Origin: Neurospora tetraspora
Taxonomy: Eukaryota > Ascomycota > Sordariomycetes > Sordariales > Sordariaceae
Length of the DNA: 64,000 nucleotides
Direction of reading: 5' to 3'
Assembly (NCBI RefSeq): GCF_033439725.1
Contig: NW_026944386.1
Coordinates: 4,154,001 to 4,218,000 of the forward strand
Both the position numbers and the translations under genes were made by a program. The notes under the pieces are model-generated. The model was given only the letters and a program-made list of their open reading frames with translations. It was not told the origin of the DNA and made no database searches. Shown piece by piece: positions 34,554 to 44,878 of this stretch. Position 1 is the stretch's first letter, and every line of letters begins with the position of its first letter.

Positions 34554-35840
34554 ATGTCGGATTTTGAGGATGAAATGGACATTGATGTCCCAGTGACCAA
34601 GGACGTCATGTTTGCTGCCACGAACACGGCCAAGGGCAAGCGAAGCGCCGCCAACCTGCCTGTCGAAGCAGAGGACAGCCTCCCTTGGTAGCCATTCCCC
34701 ACGATTTATTTCAATTGACTTATCCAATGTCTAACCAGTTTGTGACAGGGTCGAAAAGTACCGCCCCGTGTCGCTCGCCGATGTGTCTGGCCACCAAGAC
34801 ATCCTCGCGACCATCAACAAGTTTGTCGACTCGAACCGACTCCCCCATCTCCTTCTCTACGGTCCTCCCGGTACCGGCAAAACATCCACCATTCTCGCCC
34901 TTGCCCGACGAATCTATGGTGCCGCGAACATGCGCCAGATGGTGCTCGAGTTGAACGCCTCCGATGACCGTGGTATCGACGTTGTGCGCGAGCAGATCAA
35001 GACCTTTGCTTCCACCAAGCAGATCTTCACTCTCGGCTCTTCCGCTTCCCGCTCCGGTCTAGCTGGCTTCAAGCTCATTATTCTCGACGAGGCCGATGCA
35101 ATGACTTCCACAGCTCAGATGGCTCTCCGTCGCATTATGGAAAAGTACACGGCCAACACTCGCTTCTGCATCATTGCCAATTACTCCCACAAGCTCAGCC
35201 CCGCGCTTCTGTCGAGATGTACGCGGTTCCGTTTCAGCCCTCTAAAAGAGAAGGATATTCGTGTCTTGGTGGACAAGGTTATTGAGGAGGAGAACGTCAA
35301 GATCATGCCAGACGCTACCGATGCGCTGGTGCGGTTGAGCAAGGGTGATATGCGTCGTGCGCTGAACGTACTACAGGCTTGTCATGCGTCTAGTAAGTCG
35401 CAATCACCTTCATTTTTGGTCCGAATTGAAACTAACCCTGGCAACTAGGTACACCACTCCAACCAAAGGACGGCCCCAAGGTCGCCGAAAAGGATGTCGT
35501 ACGGGAAACCATCACCATTCAAACCATCTACAACTGCGTTGCCGCGCCACCACCCGACGCCATCAAGAAGATTCTCAGCACACTTCTTAGCACGAGCGAC
35601 GTCACAACATGTCTGTCGACTATCAACACACTCAAGGTTGCACAAGGTTTGGCACTTGCCGACATTATCACCGCTCTTTCGGAGGAGATCGTCAAGCTAG
35701 AAGTCAAGCCCCAGGTTATGATCACATGGCTTGATGCACTTGCGAATATCGAGCATCGGGTAGCGAGTGGAGCGGGAGAGATGATCCAGACTGGTGCGGT
35801 AGTGGGTGCGATACGAAATGGTGTCGAGTTGATGGGGTAA
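34554..35840 (+). CDS. RFC3: Replication factor C subunit 3 (clamp-loader ATPase), 389 aa
   Basis: Exons 34554-34687, 34749-35392 and 35449-35840, with introns of 61 and 56 nt that both carry CTAAC branch sites. The start MSDFEDEMDIDVPV is acidic. LPWVEKYRPVSLADV opens the AAA+ module. Walker A GPPGTGKTS is at about 83-91, RFC box LELNASDDRGIDVVR near 106-120, Walker B DEAD at 158-161 and the SRC motif of the arginine finger at 200-202. The C-terminal collar domain follows. Sequence around these motifs matches yeast Rfc3 (human RFC5), with a short insertion, GSSASRSGLAG, before the Walker B strand. RFC loads PCNA on primer ends in the nucleus and also serves the Rad24 and Ctf18 alternative loaders. 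Orthology is clear. Confidence 0.97.
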
Positions 35841-36106
35841 TGTCGTTGTTGTGGGTTAGGAGCAAAAAGCTACTCGGTGATGTACGGTCTGCATCTATGG
35901 TTCGGAGTTTAAGCATCTGGCGTTTGGGCAATTGATTGATGTTCCACATTCTTTGAAATTATGGGCTCCGGATTCTGGCTGTTTGATATGTGTCCGTTTC
36001 TTTTTACGCAAATCAGGATATCACAAACGGATCGCTACAATGCGGCCAGAAATATGGACGGATAAGTAATCATTGTTTCTCTCAGCACTAGCTAATTCTT
36101 CTGAGC

Positions 36107-37869
36107 TCAGTAGATATACCGGAATCCAGCGACTCTCCTATCACCGGACGCCGCAACAGCCGCAGTCTCCGGGTTCTCAGCCTCTTCCGCCTCGGCCTTC
36201 TCCAGCTTCTTGTTCTCCCACTTATGCAGATACCGCAAGAACAACGCCAACAATCCCACCAAGAGGCAGACCACAGAGTTCGCACTGCCTCCGGGGATGT
36301 ACTGTGGCGCCGCCGATGCCGGGTACATGTACGACCCGTAAATACTTGCCGTGTTTCCAAACATGTTGGCAATAGCGACAGCAGCCGAGCGCTTGACCAT
36401 AGGACGAGGGAACGAATTGGCAACCCACGACAGGATGATTTGATCTGAGTTCTGTTAGTCCCATTTTCTTCACCGAGAGGTGACATGTTCAGGCATAACT
36501 CACAAGCAGAAACTGCTCCCATAGGCATCAAGAACATGGCAAAGAACCTCGCCCCCAACTTCGTCGTGCCCGTCGCAACCGCATTCCCCACAGCGGCCAG
36601 CAACATCAGGAAGAAGATATGCAAGCTGCGATCGCCCGTCTTCGAGCTCGTCCACGTCACACAGACCGAGATTAAGAACGTCGCGAACCATACGGGAGCC
36701 GTCAACCACAGGGTTTCGATCTTGCCGTAACCGAGAGTGCTCACGATGCTTGGGAAGAAGTATTGGAACGTCTGACTGAGCAGTGACAAGTGCTGCAGGA
36801 GCACGAAGAGGTATAGCCGGTAGTCCTTGAGGGCAAGCTTCAGCCCGTCCCAAACCGAGCGAGTATTCTGGTCATCGGACTCGTTGATATCAGCCAACAA
36901 GCGCCAGGAGGCGTAAGCCCGCTCTTCTTCGCTCAGCCAGCGCGTGGTGTTGGGGTAATCGGGCAAGACGAACGCAGCGGTGATGGCGACGGCGATGGTG
37001 ATTGTTCCTTCCTGTTGGTTTTTCAGTCAGCCCTGTCCCTTCAAGTTTTCTTCCTCCTCCCTTAACTCCCTCCCTCGCCCCCCCATGAATCGAATCATCA
37101 ACACCAACCGGTCAGTGACGAAATCAATACTCACAATAATAAACAACCACCTCCACCCACTAACCCCCCTCGCCCCCTCCAAGTTCCCCAACACCCCCGC
37201 CCCAATCACGCCCCCAAACATATTCGCCAACGCATTCCCGCTATAAAAATACGCCATCCGCTTCGTCAGCTCCGCCCTACTATACCAACTACTCATCAAG
37301 AACACGGCCCCCGGAAAAAACGGCGCCTCCACGATCCCCAGCATGATCCTTACCACCAGCAAATGCGTAAACTTTTGCGAAGCAGCATTACAAGCAGACA
37401 CAGCTCCCCACAGCGCCATAGCTGAACTCAAATAGATGGAAGGTCGCAAGCGCGTGATGAGCATGTTGGAGGGTAACTGCATCAACAGGTAAGCGACGAA
37501 GAAGATGGATGTGGCCAGGTTGAAGTCTGTGCCGGACATGCCTAGGTCGGCCTCCAAAGTGCCTTGGCGGGCTTGGGCTAGGTTGGAGCGGTCGAGGAAG
37601 TTGAGGAGGTACATGAGGATTAGGAAGGGGAGGAGGTGGAGGTCGATTTTGCGGAGGAGTTTCTTTGAGGTGGTGCGGTGCCATTCTTGGGGCGCTGATG
37701 AAAACTGGGTTGCCCAGGGGTCAAGGGGGGAGGTGCCAGTGTGGGAGGGTTTGGAGGCGAGTATGTTGTCGATTTCGTCTTTGGAGGGCTCCATGCTGGT
37801 TTTGGGGGGAGGGTTGGTGTTGGCGCCCGTCATCGTCGTGGAGGGCTTTTCGGTGGTTGGGAGGCCCAT
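36107..37869 (-). CDS. MFS anion:cation symporter (Dal5/Tna1-type), 526 aa
   Basis: Exons, in coding order, 37869-37135, 37011-36504 and 36444-36107. The introns are 123 and 59 nt with GTGAGT donors and join SGWRWLFII to EGTITIAVAI and MGAVSA to YQIILSWVAN. The first 70 residues are cytosolic. About 12 membrane helices follow; the helix 1 signature LLNFLDRSNLAQARQ and the motif FEAPFFPGAVF-like stretch IVEAPFFPGAVFLMSSWY mark the ACS family, whose known members move allantoate, nicotinic acid, pantothenate or biotin. A charged loop (SEEERAYASWRLLADINESD) separates the halves, and the C terminus is cytosolic and Glu/Lys-rich. Substrate unknown. The 123-nt first intron is longer than is usual here. 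Confidence 0.9.
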
Positions 37870-39960
37870 TTTGGGGGTTTGAGGCGGTAGTAGGTGAGTT
37901 TGACGGAGGAGGAGGAGGAGGAAGAAGAAGGAGAGAAGCTGAAAGGTGTCTGATGATGAAGTTTTGGTTGATGCTACACCATCCCTATAGATTCGCTAGA
38001 GGTATCTTTCTCTCGGCTGTCTGTCTATCTCGAGTTGTACAAGGCCGCAAGCTCCTCAAGCGAATGGGATAGATACTGCGGTATATGTAGCCCCCGTCAT
38101 TCCTATCCTCCCCATCCCCTATTCTTCCGACCCAGCCATCTGGCTCTCTTCACCCGGATATCGTCCGGCATCATACTATACAGTGAAAAAGCAAGGTTTC
38201 ACCCAGTCATACGACATTCAGGGACGCCTCTCTGTTCCCCAAACGAGATGTTCCCCCCAAACCAAAGCCTCCCCTCAAAGCCAATAATGACAACCGGTGC
38301 TGATCACTTCCATGTGCTCAAATGAATGGCTTCCTTCCTTGGTCTGTCCTTTCTCGCCCCCCACCTACCCACCCAATTTCCCCTCATCGATCCTCCCCCA
38401 ACCTTTACCCCAGATTTTACCACCCAAAGCAGGGCAGCCAGCCAGCCAAGTTTGCCAAGCCTGGGGATGGAAGACGCTATTGATTCTGGGGAAGTTCACA
38501 TTCACATTCACATTCACAGCTTCTCGTTTCTCGTTTTCTCGCTTCTCGTTCGTGGAAAAGGACGGTGGTGGTCGGACACGGGAAGGCAAAAAGGGCGAAA
38601 AAGGGTAAAGAGTGGTGGAGTGTCTTTGTTTTCACGTGGCTTCCATCTTTCTGGTTGACGTTTGATGTCTGAACTAGTGTAATGGCTGAGGTTGGAACTT
38701 GGAAAGCATGGCTGAACTGTGGGGATTACCCCGGATTTCGCTTCCCATAGCTTCAACACTTGACTCGATTGGGGAACCCGAGGGTGAGGTTGGTGATTCG
38801 TTCGGGTGTCGTTCACAACTTCATACTGTCTCTGTCGGGTGAGAGACTGCCGATGCTACTTACTGCGTTCGAGCCTTCGAGCTACAGTGTGCTGTCCCAC
38901 TCCCATCCGAACCATCTTGCCGGGTTCCCAGGTGTGGTAAGACAGTGTGCTCGATTGGTTGAATGAGATGAGACGTCGATTTTGGCTACTTTTGGCCGAG
39001 TTGCTAGAGTTGCCCTTTCTCCGCACGGTTGGGACATCTGGGACGGCATTTGTGTGACTGGGTAACATCTTCCTGAATGGGGGAACGGTTGGGGTAAAGT
39101 GAAGACAGGTTGACAAGATACCGAGGAACTTGGAGAGGTGAGATGAATCATTGGGGATCTTCACATTACGTTCGCTGGTTTTCTTACCATGATACGATTA
39201 CTAAGGTAGAGACCTTGGGTTTCTCATGTGTTGAAAGCTTTTGACGAAGGTATTGCATGGATTTGTTAGTACCTAGAGGCAATGAAATGTTTGCGGTTGG
39301 TATGTTTCCCTGTTAACTCTGTCCAAAAAAGTGACCATCACTCGCAGTTTTTGCATGCTAATCAAGTTGCAATGCTCTTCTTCTTACTCATTCAACAACT
39401 CTTATCACCTCCTCAGAATCCCCTCAGCCGCTTTACCAAGAAAACTTGATCCAAACCTCGGAATGCCTTCACCCTTTCGTCCCCCACCATCCTAGGTCGC
39501 ACTAACACTTACACTTCCACCCACTGTAAACCTGAAGTGCACAGTGGCCCCGCCACGCCTTCAGTACATAGAAACTTGGAACCCTCAGAACCCCACAGCG
39601 GGTTCAGACGGAAACTCCACAGCACATGTTTTAGCGGAGTCAGCGCCAACAACGAAATCCGGGGCCCCGCAAAGATCGTCGTCATTCGTCCCATCTGTCG
39701 ACAGGGGAGCAATCGCGATTCGAGATTCGAGATGGAGTCCGTTTTTGTCGACGTCGAGTGTTACCAACCACGGGTGGCCGTCTGTCCACAAAACAACATT
39801 CCCAAGTAATCACAACTGACGGTTTGACAAGGGATTCCGTGAAAAGGTTGGGGATCGTATGTTCTTTTTTGACACATGGAAAACGAAAAAAACGAAAACA
39901 TGGAAATCAAGAGATGAAAACCCGGAAAAAAGCTAAGATCAAAAGACCAAAAGAAAAGAT

Positions 39961-40180
39961 GATTCCCGAAGGAAATCCTCTCGCATCAGAGACGAGCCTT
40001 TCGGGAACATATCCGATGATAAAAAAAGCGAAAGAGAAGCCAAGATAAAAAAAGAAACCCCCCTCCCAAAAAAAGAATGATTCCGCGAGAGTCCCTTTTG
40101 CCAGGAGGGAGGATTCCGGGAACCTTGAGAATCTGGTCGAGAAATCCTCTCTCCTGGCAAATGAGGATTCCCAGGAACTT
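39961..40180 (-). repeat. Imperfect repeats and hairpin beside the tRNA-like gene
   Basis: On the plus strand GAAATCCTCTC occurs twice (about 39972 and 40141). GGATTCC-GGGAACC-type sequences occur twice (about 40111 and 40165). A hairpin ATTCCCGAAGG...CCTTTCGGGAA spans about 39962-40006. Three A7 runs on the plus strand (40021-40027, 40047-40053, 40068-40074) read as T7 in the tRNA-like orientation. Confidence 0.55.
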
Positions 40181-40278
40181 GTCCGATAGGAGATTTGAAC
40201 TCCTGGCCTTCGTAGGCAGTAGTACATGTTTAGTATACACACCTACCTACAACGCTCTCCCAGCTGAGCTAATCGAAC
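40181..40278 (-). tRNA. Intron-bearing tRNA-like gene, isotype uncertain
   Basis: All cloverleaf parts fit in 98 nt. The acceptor is GTTCGAT paired with ATCGGAC. The D arm is GCTC-AGCTGGGA-GAGC with a perfect A box. The anticodon stem is TTGTA/TACGA, the variable loop has 5 nt, the T arm is AGGAG-TTCAAAT-CTCCT, and A73 follows. The anticodon loop has 33 nt, implying a 26-nt intron if cut at the normal place after position 37. The mature loop would then lack U33 and read UAG, which is abnormal. The loop also extends the stem to 10 pairs (TTGTAGGTAG/CTGCCTACGA). It may be a tRNA pseudogene, a tRNA-derived ncRNA, or a tRNA with unusual splicing. Confidence 0.6.
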
Positions 40279-40568
40279 GTTATGCGGGTTTTGTTATTAC
40301 TTTGGCTGTGTTTTCTGCCTTAAGAACCTGTATTGAGAGCTCAAGGGGCTGTTCCAGGGCAGAGGGAAACGAGGGGGTGGTGGTGCATGCATGTGCATGT
40401 GCATGTGTATTTGCATGGCAAAAGTTCTGTACCTGGGGCTGCATCATCACGGAATGAGACCAGGAGAATGTTGAGAACTTGTCATTAGCACGAAGGGGAA
40501 GATATAAAATTGGCATGTTGAAGCCATACACAAGCGAAACCCAGCCCGGGAAACAGGGACTGCCTCTC

Positions 40569-42276
40569 TCAAGTCCACAAATGGAACCTCGGATGTCTGT
40601 TCCCCAGTTGTTCCTGTTCCTCCTCCGTCAGACCCTCCAGCCTGTGATCTCTCTTGCCTGCTGCCCTGGCGCGGTTCTCCCATGCGCAGTAGAGGATGCC
40701 GAAGATGGACAGACAGACGACGGCAATCTGCCCGCCGAGGTTGATGGTGTGGCCGGTGTGGTACTTGGGGGCGTCACTTGGGACGTAGGTCCAGCTAAGG
40801 CAAGGTATGTCAAGTTAGGTCCATGACCTAGAAGAAGGGGAAGTGTAGAGGAAACTCACGTAGCAACGATACCGCCAATAGTCCCTAGCGTCACGACGTA
40901 ACCGCTGGTTACCGCACGAACAGCTGGTCCAGCCGAATCTGCTTGTCATTAGCTTCCATCCATCACCATAGCATCAATCATAGGCACTAAAGGACGACTT
41001 ACTATTGATAGCCCAACTCAAGAACCCCGGGCCACCAGGAAACGCGCCAACCGTAACAAAGAACACAGCCATATACCTTATATTCGGCTGACTGACCCAC
41101 CTCAAAATCGCGAACCCGATCAACGCCAGCACCGAAAACGCCGCCAGCCAGATGCCCCTCTGTCTGCTCTTATCCGACCCATACGCCACCGCCACCGCGA
41201 CCAGACAAGCGCACACATACGGCGGCACGCTGTACAACTGGGCCTTGGTATTCTGCCAACCCAGATCCTTCAAGATAGTCGGCAAGAACACCGACAAGCC
41301 CTGAACCGTGATATTAATCAGAAAGAACCCGATCGCACAAGTGTAGTTATGCACGTTCATCACCGCCAGCTTGACATGTCGCCACTGGACCTTCTCGGCC
41401 GGATCAGCGCGGTGTTCTCTCACCAACCTCTCGGCCGCGATCCTCTTCTCTCTTTCGTCCAAGAACCACGCCGTCTTCGGGTCGGTAGGCATCCAAATCG
41501 GCGCCGCCAGGCCAATCAGGATGGTGATGATCCCCTCGAAAAAGAAAATGTTCTTCCACGTGTGGATCGTGTGACCCGCCACCCCCCACTCGGGAATCTT
41601 GGCCAGGCCCGTGGCCAGCAGTCCACCGAACGCGCCGGCGATGGAGGACGCGGAGACGTAGATCCCGATTCGGAACAGCAGCTCCTCTGGCTTGTAGAAG
41701 GTGCTGAGGAAAAACGCCATGCCGGGCATCGCGCCGCCTTCAAAAACGCCCAAGATCGCTCTGGCGGCCATTAACCCGCCGAAATTCGTGACGAAGGCCG
41801 TGCAGAGACTGACTAGTCCGAATCCGCAGACTAGCAAGGGCAGGTAAAACCGGGGGCCGATCGCTTTGAGGAGGACATTGCTCGGCACTTCGAAGAGCAG
41901 GTAGATGATGTAGAAGATGGACAGGGCCCAGTTGAATTGCGTGCCTTCAAGATGCAGGTCGGTGGCGAGACCTTGGATGCGCGCGTTGCCGATGTTGACG
42001 CGGTCGAGGAAGCAGAGCATGTACAGCACCGTCACGATGGGGACGCAGTGCCAGTCGATCTTGCGCCGGATGGCGGTCTCTTCGGCGTCGGTCCAGGAGA
42101 GCTCGGGGAGGGAGGTGTTGGAGGAGGCGGCGTCTTTGGGGGCTTGCTCGTGGTGGAGGGCTGGGATGTGTTAGTGAGGTTGAACGATGATGTATGTAGT
42201 GTGAAGAGGTGAGTAGGGGTTAGCGATTGGTGGTATGAAGGGTTGACGTACCAACTTCCTTCTCTGGGTCCCCCAT
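40569..42276 (-). CDS. MFS anion:cation symporter (allantoate permease-like), 495 aa
   Basis: Exons, in coding order, 42276-42252 (25 nt, MGDPEKEV), 42160-41003, 40938-40860 and 40794-40569; introns are 91, 64, 65 nt. Exon 2 holds most of the transporter: RKIDWHCVPIVTVLYMLCFL leads into the ACS helix 1 signature FLDRVNIGNARIQGL, then GVFEGGAMPGMAFFLSTFY and a loop WMPTDPKTAWFLDEREKRIA typical of Dal5-like permeases. Exons 3-4 add NSAGPAVRAVTSGYVV and the last helix, ending HPRFHLWT. The splice sites restore the conserved NSAGPAVRA stretch exactly, which supports the model. Substrate unknown. It shares orientation and family with the gene at 36.1-37.9 kb but the two differ in intron positions, so they are not a recent duplicate pair. 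Confidence 0.9.
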
Positions 42277-44878
42277 TTTGATGTCGTTATGTGATGAGGT
42301 CGATCTGAACTTTGATAGTCGAACGTTGACGGCTCAAGGTGATGTCGATCTTCGAGGGTATATAAGACAAGACAAAGACGCCCGGAGCAGGGACAAGGGA
42401 CAGGTGGATAGCTGACGGCGGGTCTACCCCTTATGAAGAACAATCGGAGAGAACCCAAAGAAGACAACGGATATCTGCTCCGGTTCACGGGATGACTCCC
42501 GTTGCCAACCCGCTAGACGAAAAGCTTTTTGCAACTGCAACGGTAACCCGCATCAACTAGTGACAAGATTGGGAATATGTCAAAATATCCTGATCGTCTT
42601 CAGTTGATAAGAGGCAAAGGAGAGTCAGTATTAGAGCGTGCTTTTAGCTTATATATCGACACCAGCTTCCTTCTCTTGGGTTCCTTTCTGTCACACCTTG
42701 TTGTCAACTTATCTGTCAGTTGCCGTCTAGCGGCTTTCATGCCAGATTACCTGGCGGCCGCGACATTGGGAACACGCGGCACGCAGCGTGTGTAGCTTTG
42801 CATTGTCACACTCTTTTCTGCCGTCCGTCTCTTCACACATCACAGGCTAGCTGGATTCACTTACAGTTTCTTCGTCTCCTCCCCGCCTCCATGTCCGCTT
42901 GAGAATAACCAGTAACACCCTCCATTTCTTGTTCGTCCGTCCAATCGCACGAATGAAGCATTTTTGGAGCATTTTCGGCAAATGCATTTGGGTGACCGTT
43001 CCCCGCAGCGGAAAGGAGCTAGCAGTCAATGCCAAGGCGGGTTGGTGGTGGATGCATCGACGGAATGGCTGGCCGGACCACGAAGCCATCTCGAGGAGTT
43101 GGAGAGTGCGGGGGCCTTGGGGTCTCTGGTAGCAGTCGTTAAGAAGGATCAACGCCTTCGTCTGCAGCTCTTCTCCGTTCTGGAAGCAGACGGGTGTTCA
43201 TGCCTAGCGAGGTCTCGGCGGCCATGTATGACGCCTTGGATACCCTTTTTAGTTTCGGCAGTGAGTTGATTCGTTGAGTTGATGACTTCAATGCTCTCTT
43301 GAATCCTTTTTCCCTTTTTCCTCGTGTCTTTCTGTTGGTGCCCATTATCACCTGTAATTGAGAGGCTGGAGCTGGCCTACTGGCGGAGCGGATAGGTTCC
43401 GTATTTTGGTATCCGTGGGCTGATTCCTTTGTCTCATTTGCAAAGGCTGGATCGCAATCGACAGCTCGAACGTGGTGGGGACATATGTAGACGGCGTCCT
43501 TCTCCTGGGGATGGTTGGGACTTTATCCCATTGGTGGCTGTAGCTATGGGTCTAGACCTTGGTCCAAACTCAGTTTTGACTTCATTGAACACATGCTGCT
43601 CATAACCAACTGTCACTTTTCTGCCGATGCTGTGTTCCGGGCAGTGGGTAATTTTGATGTCAAGACTCCAGACATCGAGTCGAGTCCGAAGATAACTCGC
43701 ATCTGAGATCGGCCAAGGTGATGACTCATGTCATGGAAATGCTGGCAAAGCTTGCGAAGCTGATTCAGGTCGCAGACTCCGTTGGAAAAGTTTAGCGTCT
43801 TCGCTTCATGCCAGTTTGGCAGTTCCCAACGGGCCAACATCCTGAAAAAACTAAAGCAGCATGCTATACCAGATCAATCGCATGTGCTCTTCAGGCTGTA
43901 AACCTCGCAGGAGACGGACACTCTTGGGATTGGGCCACAGAGTCCTGAGTCGTAGCGCTATGTTGAAGAGTTTTAAAGCTCGCCGTGTTGTCCAGCGCTG
44001 CTCTGACCTTTGTATCGTGCTTTGCTGCTTTGCTCTGATCTCGGTGTTGTTCACCCATCTCAAGACCAGCAGATCTCTTGGTGAAGGAATGATCGTAACT
44101 GCGTCGGCCGCCAGCATACATGGCAGCCAGAATGAGATCCTTGGGTATTGGAGATTCGGCCCTCAATTTTAGTGCCGGAATGTTGTGTGAGTGATGAGTG
44201 ACATCGTCTTGTTGGTGAAGACGCTATCATGATGACCCTAACCCTGACATGTCCCTTGGGGGAAGTGAGTGGCTAGTGAAGTCTGTGGCTGGTGGTTTTC
44301 CGTGGCTGAACAAACTGCCTGTGAAGAGTCATGTGACTCTGGGACAAGCGTCAAGATGATGCCGCACAACCGTGCAAGCGAGGCTGGCGCGCGCCTTCAA
44401 ATTGAAGTGGGTGCATAAAAAGCGGTGTCAAGGTCATGATCATTGTCAAGTGATGAGGTTGATTTGTTGATGTGGAGTTGGCTGCCTGGAGTCTTGCGCT
44501 GTGGCAAGCAGTGTTGGACGCGAACCGGGACGTATCGCTGCAGGCCAAGTGGCTCGACCCACCAACATTTGAGCGTTCCATCTCTAACAGAGAAAGCAGA
44601 GATCAACAAGGAAACCTGATAGTAACCGCACACTCCTTTCATAGGTGAGCCGACAAGTGGATCCAAAATGAGCCAATCACACCCCAATTTCAAACGAGCA
44701 GCGCATATAACATGGCTGGGCTTCCCCTGGGGCAAAATGAGTTGGGTTCTCCAGGTCTCCCCGTCTCGCCTCTCTTCAGTTCCCACTCAATTTGCTTCCG
44801 TCATCAATCCCACCCACCTTTTTCCATCTCTTCCATCGACCTTTCATCCCGGCCCTCCTCCTCCTCCTCCTCTTTCCC
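42277..44878. other. Spacer upstream of the repeat-intron gene
   Basis: 2.6 kb without a supportable gene. 42.28-42.5 kb should hold the promoter of the ACS gene. Frames near 42.9-43.3 kb have competing phases and no domain. A CTCC-rich leader (44.80-44.88 kb) precedes the next ATG. Confidence 0.45.

Larger units (their letters stand above)
37870..40568. other. Spacer between the two ACS transporter genes
   Basis: 2.7 kb without a protein gene. It holds a (TTCACA)n run at about 38496-38520 next to CTCGTTT repeats, the tRNA-like gene at 40181-40278 with its flanking repeats, and a GCATGT-rich stretch at about 40384-40416. Short frames on both strands have no domain. Confidence 0.45.

Noticed and set aside
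20680-35978. A 16-bp word (gggctccggattctgg) found at 20680 and at 35963
   Set aside because: Flanks do not match, so no repeat or element can be claimed.
36107-42276. The two neighbouring ACS transporters as a recent tandem duplication
   Set aside because: They differ in exon number, intron positions and sequence, and are 2.7 kb apart; same family only.
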